NCBI GenBank assembly: GCA_016234555.1
Contig: JACRBJ010000065.1
Location: 124,001 to 188,000, forward strand
Direction: 5' to 3'
DNA: 64,000 nucleotides
Source: Chloroflexota bacterium
GTDB taxonomy: Bacteria; Chloroflexota; Anaerolineae; Anaerolineales; Villigracilaceae
The position numbers and the translations under genes are program-made. The first letter of the stretch is position 1. Every line of letters begins with the position of its first letter. Shown here one piece after another: positions 1 through 6,994 of this stretch. Below the pieces are notes generated by a model that saw only the letters and a program-made list of their open reading frames with translations, had not been told where the DNA came from and searched no databases.

Positions 1-683
1 ATATGGCAACAGGGAATTACAACGCGCTGACTTCCCGCATCTACGAAGACATCGGTCTCTTCACCTGTGACGAAAACATGGGCGCGGATGCCACCGACCT
101 TTTCAACTATCTGACGGGGTATTCCACCAAGCAGGAATTCCGCAAGTTACTGGTTGCCCCCGTCAGCCTGCGCAGAAAACTGGAAAAGATGATCCAGCGC
201 GAGATCGAACACGCCGGGCAAGGGCGCAAAGCCCGCCTGATCTTCAAGGTCAATTCGCTGGTCGATCCCGAAATGATTCGGCTGCTCTATCAGGCGTCAC
301 AGGCTGGGGTACAAGTGGATTTGCTTGTGCGCGGCATGTGCTGTCTGCGTCCCGGCATCAAGGGCGTGAGCGAAAACATCCGCGTCATCAGCATCGTCGG
401 ACGGTACCTCGAACATAGCCGCGTCTTCTACTTCCAGAACGACGGCAGGGAGGAAATCTACCTCGGCAGCGCCGACCTCATGCAGCGCAACCTCAACCGC
501 CGCGTCGAGGTGGTCTTCCCCGTCGAGAGCAAGACCCACATCCGCCACTTGCGTGACCGCGTTTTGGAGACCTACCTGAAGGATAATGCCAGCGCACGCA
601 TCTTGCAGGCAGACGGAACCTACACCCGCTTGAAGCCCGAAGGCAAGGATGTGGTGGACGTTCAGGAAAAGTTCATGGGGTGA
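1..683 (+). CDS. ppk1: Polyphosphate kinase 1, C-terminal part (5' end outside window)
   Basis: This is the last ~227 codons of a PPK1, which makes inorganic polyphosphate from ATP reversibly. The first visible residues, ATGNYN followed by RIYEDIGLFT, match the conserved GTGNYN segment near the phosphorylated His of the family, so the Met at position 3 is internal and the gene is cut by the window edge. The C-terminal phospholipase-D-like half is intact. LIFKVNSLVD, CCLRPGIKGVSENI and GRYLEHSRVFYF carry the second conserved active-site His (EHSR). The gene ends 128 nt before a convergent gene, with a hairpin between them. Confidence 0.93.
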   Translation, partial: MATGNYNALTSRIYEDIGLFTCDENMGADATDLFNYLTGYSTKQEFRKLLVAPVSLRRKLEKMIQREIEHAGQGRKARLIFKVNSLVDPEMIRLLYQASQAGVQVDLLVRGMCCLRPGIKGVSENIRVISIVGRYLEHSRVFYFQNDGREEIYLGSADLMQRNLNRRVEVVFPVESKTHIRHLRDRVLETYLKDNASARILQADGTYTRLKPEGKDVVDVQEKFMG

Positions 684-722
684 ATGGGGAATCGGCGAAT
701 GAGCTAATCATCGGACAATATA

Positions 723-753
723 AAAGGCTTTGGATATTTTCTCCAAAGCCTTT
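723..753 (-). terminator. Hairpin between ppk1 and lepB
   Basis: AAAGGCTTTGGA (723-734) and TCCAAAGCCTTT (742-753) form a perfect 12-bp stem with a 7-nt loop. It lies downstream of lepB on the minus strand and of ppk1 on the plus strand, so it could end both transcripts. The U-run is short. A near copy is found at 1651-1693. Confidence 0.7.
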
Positions 754-811
754 GAGTTTCCAGGTATTCTTACTGCCGCGCATCGATGGCTGCGCGTTGT
801 AATGTACGGTA

Positions 812-1584
812 TTATGGCGGGAAATTACCATCAAGGATTTCCCCGAAAGCGTCGAAGGGAAAATATACCCAAACCGCCTTACCTGTAATATTTTCGCGGG
901 GCACAAATCCCCAATTATGTGAATCAGAAGAATCGGGACGGTTGTCACCTAAAACAAAATACTGCCCTGTGGGGATTTCCCATTCCCCAGAGTAAGGCGC
1001 TTTTTTAGAAATATAGGGTTCGTTAATGGGCGTCCCATTGATTGAAACCTGACCTTGATCAATTGAAACCACCTCGCCAGGAAGACCGATAACACGTTTC
1101 AGCATGCCTTGTTTTGGGTCTATTGGGAACTTGAATAAAACAATGTCGCCGCGTTGCGGGGTATTCTGCTGATATGCCAGTTTATCAACCAAAATATAAC
1201 TTTCGCCGGGCAGGGTTTCTGCCATTGAATAGCCGTCATTCCGAACCCTGGCGGTTGAAGTATTTATAAGAAAGCTGAGCGGTAAGGGAAGGACCAGCCA
1301 AACCACAGCCACTAATGCCAGTGAAATCAGCCAGTGTTGTCGTCTGAGGCGAAAGGTAAGGAAGAAATAGATCAAACAAGTCAAGCCAATAATAAACAAA
1401 ATGGCAATATTTGTCGGGGAAAGCATTTGTGCGGAAGAAAAAACGTAAGCGATTATGGAACCAGAAATAAGGTTATAAATACCAAGAAACGCAAAAATAC
1501 GACGAGCACAGTGACTACACAACCTGAAAACCAGGATGGTTTTGGCGGATTTTGAACAACTGGGGGTGAATTGGATACTGTCAT
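812..1584 (-). CDS. lepB: Signal peptidase I, apparent frameshift near the N-terminus
   Basis: This enzyme removes signal peptides from exported proteins at the outer face of the membrane. The catalytic Ser is in GYSMAETL and the catalytic Lys in MLKRVIGLPGE; the later boxes GDIVLFKF and GDNRPDSSDSHNWGFV are intact. Three or four membrane segments precede the catalytic domain, more than in E. coli-like enzymes. The frame of the catalytic domain runs upstream to 1645, but its first ~50 residues look like nonsense. The adjacent frame offers ATG at 1584 and the plausible start MTVSNSPPVVQNPPKPSW followed by a hydrophobic stretch. One extra T in the minus-strand T5 run (plus strand 1493-1497) would join the two frames as VVFFAFLGIYN. 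It is either a one-base assembly error or a real frameshift. Confidence 0.85.
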
Positions 1585-1650
1585 TTTGGTAGAAGCCTTT
1601 TGACATTGAGGATGTCCGCATTATATCCGCTAATGAACCGATCACTGCAC

Positions 1651-1693
1651 AATTTAAAAGGCTTTGGACAATTTCTCCAAAGCCTTTTAAATT
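1651..1693 (-). terminator. 18-bp hairpin terminator downstream of PD40 lipoprotein
   Basis: AATTTAAAAGGCTTTGGA (1651-1668) is repeated inverted at 1676-1693, giving a perfect 18-bp stem with a 7-nt loop and A/T-rich flanks on both sides. It follows the minus-strand gene ending at 1713. Core and flanks resemble the hairpin at 723-753, so lepB is bracketed by two related elements. Confidence 0.75.
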
Positions 1694-1712
1694 GCTGAAG
1701 ACAAAAATGAGG

Positions 1713-2729
1713 TTATGGAAATGGCGTCAAAGTCAATGCTTCTGAATCAATTGGAGTTAATTTGTTAGTTTCTATGTCAAAAATATAATTATCTGTAGAC
1801 CTATATGTGGTAAGCAGTATTTCTTTCTCTGAAAGCCATTTTGAAGCGACATACCAATAAAGAGGATCATAGAGCATTTTTCTTATGGTATTTCTCTTGA
1901 TGTCGATTAAGTACACAGTAAAGCTCGTGTTCGTTTCAAACCAATTTTCATCAGTTGCAGAAAAAACAATTTTGCTGCCATCTGGCGACCACTGAAAAAT
2001 GCCTGCGTTTTCAAATTCCTTGTTTATTCTAAATGGCGTAGTCTGTCCAGTTTTCAAATTTTTGACAATCACCTGGTAATTGTCGTAGTCATGAAATATT
2101 AGGCTATATCCGTCAGGCGATAACGATCCTGATTCTATTTCAGTGATTTTCCCACTACTTAATTCCAATTGATATAGACCGAGTCCGTTGGAAAATTCAA
2201 TTCCAGGTCCGTCAATACAGCAGAAATAGCGTTCAAAATATGCAAATTGCTCATCAATAGACCACGCTATAAAAAACATTTGTCCCCCGGTCATTCCCTC
2301 AGGACGATTTTGTCCTTCGCGATCCAAATAAGGCACATCCCATACAATGTTTCCGTTGGAATTGCTCACCTTGGTGTAATTGGCGCCAGTGTTTGGGTAC
2401 TGACAATAAGCAATATACCATATACCCGAAGGAGAGAGGACTTGATCGCGCATACTTGATTTATCAGGATAACCATTGCAATCGTCTGTTTTCTTTTGAG
2501 CTCTGGCGGTCATTATGGGTATATAAGTAAGCATTCCTGCGTATCTAGTTGCTGCACGCGGCGGCAAAGGCGTAAATGTAGAGGAGGCTATTGGCTGTAC
2601 CTGTGGCGTGGATGATTGAGCTGGCAATTCTCTGAGTTGAGGAGTTGCTGTTATTCGCCCGTTACAAGCGACAAGAATTGTAATCAGTATGAATAAAGAA
2701 AATCCCGCTGTTACATGGTTTTGTTTCAA
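1713..2729 (-). CDS. Lipoprotein with PD40/TolB-like repeats
   Basis: The protein has 338 aa and a lipoprotein signal: a hydrophobic stretch ends in the lipobox LVAC at about residue 22. A Thr/Pro-rich linker follows. The rest is a predicted beta-propeller-like domain with PD40 motifs (LSPDGYSLIFHD, WSPDGSKIVFSA). Such proteins sit on the outer face of the membrane and the repeat suggests a binding role; no catalytic motif is visible. The start has a usable ribosome binding site (AGGAAAA). The gene is visibly more AT-rich than its neighbours, which could mean transfer. Substrate unknown. Confidence 0.75.
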   Translation of the reverse strand: MKQNHVTAGFSLFILITILVACNGRITATPQLRELPAQSSTPQVQPIASSTFTPLPPRAATRYAGMLTYIPIMTARAQKKTDDCNGYPDKSSMRDQVLSPSGIWYIAYCQYPNTGANYTKVSNSNGNIVWDVPYLDREGQNRPEGMTGGQMFFIAWSIDEQFAYFERYFCCIDGPGIEFSNGLGLYQLELSSGKITEIESGSLSPDGYSLIFHDYDNYQVIVKNLKTGQTTPFRINKEFENAGIFQWSPDGSKIVFSATDENWFETNTSFTVYLIDIKRNTIRKMLYDPLYWYVASKWLSEKEILLTTYRSTDNYIFDIETNKLTPIDSEALTLTPFP

Positions 2730-2754
2730 TTTGTTTTCCTGTTTGAAAGCAAAA

Positions 2755-2781
2755 GTAGGGGCGAGGTGACCTCGCCCCTAC
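2755..2781. repeat. GTAGGGGCG palindrome, copy 1
   Basis: GTAGGGGCGAGGT and its inverse meet around a single central base, giving 13-bp arms. It lies between the HdrD-like gene end and the PD40 gene start. Related palindromes occur at 27260-27286 and, partial, at 33417-33439. Confidence 0.85.
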
Positions 2782-2791
2782 CACCATAAAT

Positions 2792-4792
2792 TTACTTCAA
2801 CCTCTCCGCCACGATCTCAGCCACATCCTTGACTTGAATATTCCCGCCATCCGCCTTGGTTGCGTCGTTCATCATCGTCAGGCAGAAGGGACATCCGACC
2901 GCGACCGTGCCAGCGCCGGTAGCTTTGGCTTCGGCGAAACGCGCTTCGTTGACTCGCGCCGTGCCGTTCTCTTCTTCCTTCCACATTTGAGCGCCGCCCG
3001 CTCCACAACAGAAAGCCTTGGCTTCGTTGCGCGGCATTTCGATGGTCAACGCGCCAGTAGACTTGAGCGTGGTGCGCGGCGCTTCGAACGTTTGATTATG
3101 TCGTCCCAGATAACACGGGTCATGGAACGTAACTTGTAACTCGTCACTCGTAACTTGTAACTGTATCTTCCCCGCCCCAACCAACTCATTGATAAACTGC
3201 GTGTGATGGATGACTTCGTAGTTTCCACCAAAGGCAGGATATTCATTCTTGAGCGTGTGCAAACAATGCGGGCAGGTTGTGACGATTCGCACTTGGCGGG
3301 ATGACCCCGCCACTACTTCATTCAGGATTTCAACATTCTGCGTCGCAAGCCCAAAGAAAATGTCTTCGCGTCCCGCGCGCCGCGCCGAGTCACCTGTGCA
3401 GGCTTCGTTCTTGCCGAGCACCGCAAAATTGACTCCCGCCGCGTTCAGAATTTTGGCGAAGGCTTGCGCCGTCTTCTGCGCGCGGACATCGGTTGCGGGA
3501 GCGCACCCCACCCACCACAAAATGTCAGGCTCGGGGTTCTGCTCGATGGTCGGGACCTTCAATCCGTCCGCCCACTTCATGCGGTCAGCTTGCGAAACAT
3601 TCCACGGGTTCATGTTGCGTTCCATACCCTTGAAGGCAGATTCCAATTGCTTGGGGAAGGAGCTTTCCATCATCGAAAGATTTCTGCGGATGTCCAAAAT
3701 GTCGCGCATCGGTTCGTTGCCCACGGGGCAGATGTCCACGCACGCGCCACAACTTGTGCAAGCCCAAACCGCTTCTTCCGAAATCAACTCGGTCATCGCT
3801 ACGTCTGTTGTGCCGCCGCCGTTGAAATGGTAGCGTTTGTTGATCTCCAGCGCGGCGGGCGAAAGCAACTTGCCCGTGTTGTACTCGGGGCAAACCTCCT
3901 GACAGCGGAAGCACATGATACAGGCGTAGCTGTCCATGATCTGCTCCCAGCCGAGGTCTTTCATTTTTGCCGCGCCAAATTGTTCGATGGTCTGGTCATC
4001 GAGATTGATGTAACTCAACTGCCCGATGGATTTCCGCGCAGGCTTGACCGCGAAATTGATTGGGGCGAAGAAGACGTGAATATGTTTTGAATACGGGAAA
4101 TAGGGGAGGAATGCGACGACTGCGCCAATCGACAGCCAGAACGCGACGTGTTCTCCCACGACGAGGGCTGTGGGATTCATCCCCGCCCAAAGCTGGGACA
4201 CAGCCGAGATGTTTGGCTGCCAGCTGTCAGCGTGTCCCGCCAGCGCCAGAGAGAAGGATTCGCCCAGGAAGCGCATCAGGTTGTGGATGAAGATGAACGT
4301 CGCCACAATCGCCGAATCGCGCAGGATGCCAAACCGCGCTTTGGGATTTAGCAGAGTCGTCTCGCGCGTGGTCAGGGTGGCGGGTCGCAGAATGAAGCGG
4401 CGGAAAGCCAGCGCAACGATGCCGACGATAATCAGCACGTTGACGATGTCCGCGAGAAGGCGGTACAGTTCGCCGAACAAACCCGTGTTATCGAGGAGCT
4501 TGAAATTGGTGAAGGCATAGATCACATCCCCAAGGTTGATCAGCAGAAAGGAGAGAAAGCCCCAGCCGACCAGTCCGTGCAAAATGCTCGTCCACAGGCG
4601 GAAACGAAAAACGGGCTGGAACAATCCCACTTTGAGGATGAGTTCCCAGACCCGTTTCAGCGCCAGCGACCAGTCCAACTTCCCCTGTCCGCTGTTGATG
4701 TGCCCCATGATGCGGGCAAAGCCGCGGTAGGTGTAGTACAACGATACAATTGTGGCAAGGACGAACAGTACTTTTTCAACAAGTGTAAGCAT
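2792..4792 (-). CDS. HdrD/glycolate-oxidase-like membrane iron-sulfur oxidoreductase
   Basis: The protein has 666 aa. Residues 1-245 hold about five or six membrane segments of the NarI/HdrE-like b-heme type. Two 4Fe-4S motifs follow, CIMCFRCQEVCP at ~291 and CTSCGACVDICPVG at ~345, then two CCG domains (WWVGCAPATD, CPHCLHTLKNEY; then FHDPCYLGRHN, FCCGAGGAQMW, GCPFCLTMM). Proteins of this design pass electrons between the quinone pool and a soluble partner such as an electron transfer flavoprotein or a heterodisulfide-like substrate. No partner subunit lies next to it here. GGGAG sits before the ATG at 4792. The stretch encoding LQVTSDELQVTF is repeat DNA inserted in frame just before the second CCG domain. 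Confidence 0.88.
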   Translation of the reverse strand: MLTLVEKVLFVLATIVSLYYTYRGFARIMGHINSGQGKLDWSLALKRVWELILKVGLFQPVFRFRLWTSILHGLVGWGFLSFLLINLGDVIYAFTNFKLLDNTGLFGELYRLLADIVNVLIIVGIVALAFRRFILRPATLTTRETTLLNPKARFGILRDSAIVATFIFIHNLMRFLGESFSLALAGHADSWQPNISAVSQLWAGMNPTALVVGEHVAFWLSIGAVVAFLPYFPYSKHIHVFFAPINFAVKPARKSIGQLSYINLDDQTIEQFGAAKMKDLGWEQIMDSYACIMCFRCQEVCPEYNTGKLLSPAALEINKRYHFNGGGTTDVAMTELISEEAVWACTSCGACVDICPVGNEPMRDILDIRRNLSMMESSFPKQLESAFKGMERNMNPWNVSQADRMKWADGLKVPTIEQNPEPDILWWVGCAPATDVRAQKTAQAFAKILNAAGVNFAVLGKNEACTGDSARRAGREDIFFGLATQNVEILNEVVAGSSRQVRIVTTCPHCLHTLKNEYPAFGGNYEVIHHTQFINELVGAGKIQLQVTSDELQVTFHDPCYLGRHNQTFEAPRTTLKSTGALTIEMPRNEAKAFCCGAGGAQMWKEEENGTARVNEARFAEAKATGAGTVAVGCPFCLTMMNDATKADGGNIQVKDVAEIVAERLK
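3129..3162. repeat. GTAACTTGTAACT word repeat inside coding sequence
   Basis: GTAACTTGTAACT occurs at 3129-3141 and again at 3150-3162, separated by CGTCACTC. On the coding strand the unit gives LQVT twice. It resembles the GTAACAAGTACTTGTTAC element at 28864-28906. Confidence 0.8.
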
Positions 4793-4893
4793 GGCGTCTC
4801 CCGTAAGGCAGGATTAACTTTTTTAAGTTTAGCACAAACACGGGGATAAAAAAAAGTCACATGTCATGGTTGACATGTGACCTACTTCGTCTC

Positions 4894-5862
4894 TTACTTC
4901 GCCACAGCCCAGCGGTCGCGCCCCTTGTTTTTCGCCTCGTACATGGCGGCGTCTGCGCGGTTGAGCAGGGTATCCCAGGTGTCTATGCCGGGCATATACT
5001 GCGCCACTCCAATGCTGACGGTGACCTTCAACAACTGCGCGTTGACCTGCACCTGCGCCTCGCGCACGAACTTGCACAAGCGCGCAGCCTGCTCGGCGGC
5101 TTCGCCCGCATTCGTGCTGGGAAGGAGGATCAGGAACTCTTCACCGCCATAACGACCGACCAGGTCGGGATGACGGATGTGGTCACGCAATTGGTAGGCG
5201 ACGTGCTTCAATACTTCATCCCCCACAAGATTCCCATAGATGTCATTGACCTTCTTGAAGTGGTCCACGTCCACCACCGAGATGGAAAATGGACCGGTGT
5301 AACGTTCGACCCGCGAAATCTCATCCTTGAGCGCCTTGATGATCAATCGTCGGTTGGGCAGGAAGGTCAGCACATCCATGTTGGAGAGTTCGTCCGCCTG
5401 AGCCACGATGGCATCCACTTCGGCTTGTTTGTTGCGGGCGATCTTCTTTGCCGATTCGCTTTCCACCTGGAACATCTTGACCTGTCGGTTCAGGCGCTGG
5501 ACGATCTCCTGTAACGACGTATCCGAATCAAGACGTTCGGCGATGAAGATAAGGCGTTCATTGTCGAGGGGAATCAACGAGCAGTTGTAAAAGACGGTTT
5601 TTTCCTCGTCGTCGATCCCAAGTTCCGCCACAAAATGGTCGCGTTGATTTGCCTTCAACGCGTCGTCGATCTTGGTTCTCTCTTTTTCCGGGAAACACTC
5701 CTGCAAATTCCCCGCTTGCAGGCTTTTTTCCTTGTAGTCGCCAAAGGCGGGATTCCAAGACACCAGGCTGCCGTCACGCCCCACGAGCGCAACCATGGTG
5801 CGAATCTGCTTCAGGATTTCTCCGAAATGATTTGCGGAGATCAGGTCGGACAACTGTTCCAT
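4894..5862 (-). CDS. Diguanylate cyclase with PAS-like sensor domain (copy 1)
   Basis: The protein has 322 aa and no membrane segment. Residues 1-115 form a PAS-like domain (MVALVGRDGSLVSWNPAF), residues 115-155 a helical linker, and the rest a GGDEF domain that makes cyclic di-GMP from two GTP. The active loop reads GGEEF at 239-243 and RHPD five residues before it is the product-inhibition I-site, so the enzyme should be active and feedback-controlled. It is a tandem duplicate of the next upstream gene, similar along its whole length. The start has no Shine-Dalgarno but a TAGAAT box 6 nt away. Confidence 0.92.
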   Translation of the reverse strand: MEQLSDLISANHFGEILKQIRTMVALVGRDGSLVSWNPAFGDYKEKSLQAGNLQECFPEKERTKIDDALKANQRDHFVAELGIDDEEKTVFYNCSLIPLDNERLIFIAERLDSDTSLQEIVQRLNRQVKMFQVESESAKKIARNKQAEVDAIVAQADELSNMDVLTFLPNRRLIIKALKDEISRVERYTGPFSISVVDVDHFKKVNDIYGNLVGDEVLKHVAYQLRDHIRHPDLVGRYGGEEFLILLPSTNAGEAAEQAARLCKFVREAQVQVNAQLLKVTVSIGVAQYMPGIDTWDTLLNRADAAMYEAKNKGRDRWAVAK

Positions 5863-5874
5863 GGCTCAATTCTA
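5863..5874 (-). promoter_or_regulatory. Leaderless-type -10 box for diguanylate cyclase copy 1
   Basis: On the minus strand TAGAAT (5874-5869) is followed by TGAGCC and then the ATG at 5862. The distance would put the first transcribed base on or next to the A of ATG. No ribosome binding site and no good -35 are visible. Confidence 0.55.
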
Positions 5875-5964
5875 GCGTAGTCGGGGATTTTCTTTCCTTG
5901 CAAGTTTAGAACAATTCGTTCATTTCCATAAATGCTTCACGCCGCGGGGGGCGGGATAATTGGT

Positions 5965-6933
5965 CTACTTCGCCACGTACCACTGGTCGCGTCCGTTGTT
6001 TTTGGCTTCGTACATGGCATTATCGGCGCGGTTGAGCAGGGAGTCCCATGTATCCACGCCGGGCTGGTATTGCGCCACCCCGATGCTGACCGTGAGGTTT
6101 AGGCTGTGCTGGTCGACATTCACCTGCGACTCCCGCACATACCTGCACAATCGCGCAGCCTGCTCAGCGGCTTCCTCGGATGCGGTGTTGGGCAGCAGGA
6201 TCAGAAACTCCTCGCCGCCGTACCGCCCCACCACGTCGGGATGGCGGATATGGTCGCGCAGTTGGAAGGCGACGTGTCTGAGGACTTCATCCCCAGCCAT
6301 GTGCCCGTGGGTATCGTTGACCCTCTTGAAATGATCCACATCCACCACCGAGATGGATAACGGGGCGCTGTACCGCTCGGCGCGCGCGACCTCGTCCTGG
6401 AGGGTCTTGACGATCATGCGGCGGTTGGGAAGGAAGGTCAGCACGTCGGTGTTGGAGAGTTCGTGCGCCTGCACCATGATCCCATCGACTTCGGTCTGCT
6501 TGTTGCGGGCGATCTTCTTGGCGTGTTCGCTTTCCACCTGGAACATTCTTATCCGCCGGTTCAGGCGCTGGATGATCTCCTGCATCGACGCGTTGCTGCT
6601 GATGTGTTCGCCGATGAAAAGGGAATGGCCATTGGCAAGCGGAAGGATGACGCAATCATAGAAAACGCTCTTCCCCTCGCTGCCGTCGTCGATTTCGACC
6701 ACGAACGGGTCCGGCTGGTTCAAGTCCAGCCTGTTGGTGATTCTATCCCTCTCTTTCGACGAAAAACAATTTTGCAGGTTTGAGGCGTACGGGTAATTGG
6801 ACTTGTAGGTCTCGAAGGCGCGGTTCCATGAAACCAGGGACCCGTCACGTTCCACAAGCGCGACCATGGCGTGAATATATTCAAGCAGTTCGCCCACATC
6901 GGTTGCATTAATCAAATCCGCCAACTTCTTCAT
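5965..6933 (-). CDS. Diguanylate cyclase with PAS-like sensor domain (copy 2)
   Basis: The 322-aa paralogue of the gene at 4894-5862 has the same architecture and length: PAS-like N-terminus (MVALVERDGSLVSWNRAF), linker, and GGDEF domain with RYGGEEF and I-site RHPD. The two differ mostly in the sensor part (for example ISANHFGEILKQ against INATDVGELLEY), which suggests different inputs feeding one c-di-GMP output. About 100 nt separate the copies and each has its own TANNNT box at the start codon, so they are probably transcribed separately. Confidence 0.92.
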   Translation of the reverse strand: MKKLADLINATDVGELLEYIHAMVALVERDGSLVSWNRAFETYKSNYPYASNLQNCFSSKERDRITNRLDLNQPDPFVVEIDDGSEGKSVFYDCVILPLANGHSLFIGEHISSNASMQEIIQRLNRRIRMFQVESEHAKKIARNKQTEVDGIMVQAHELSNTDVLTFLPNRRMIVKTLQDEVARAERYSAPLSISVVDVDHFKRVNDTHGHMAGDEVLRHVAFQLRDHIRHPDVVGRYGGEEFLILLPNTASEEAAEQAARLCRYVRESQVNVDQHSLNLTVSIGVAQYQPGVDTWDSLLNRADNAMYEAKNNGRDQWYVAK

Positions 6934-6945
6934 GGTTTCATTTTA
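6934..6945 (-). promoter_or_regulatory. Leaderless-type -10 box for diguanylate cyclase copy 2
   Basis: On the minus strand TAAAAT (6945-6940), then GAAACC, then ATG at 6933. This is the same 6-nt geometry as at copy 1, with no Shine-Dalgarno. Confidence 0.55.
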
Positions 6946-6994
6946 TTCCAATCGTTGGAGAATGTCATTCACCTTACAATTTTACAAACTGCGC

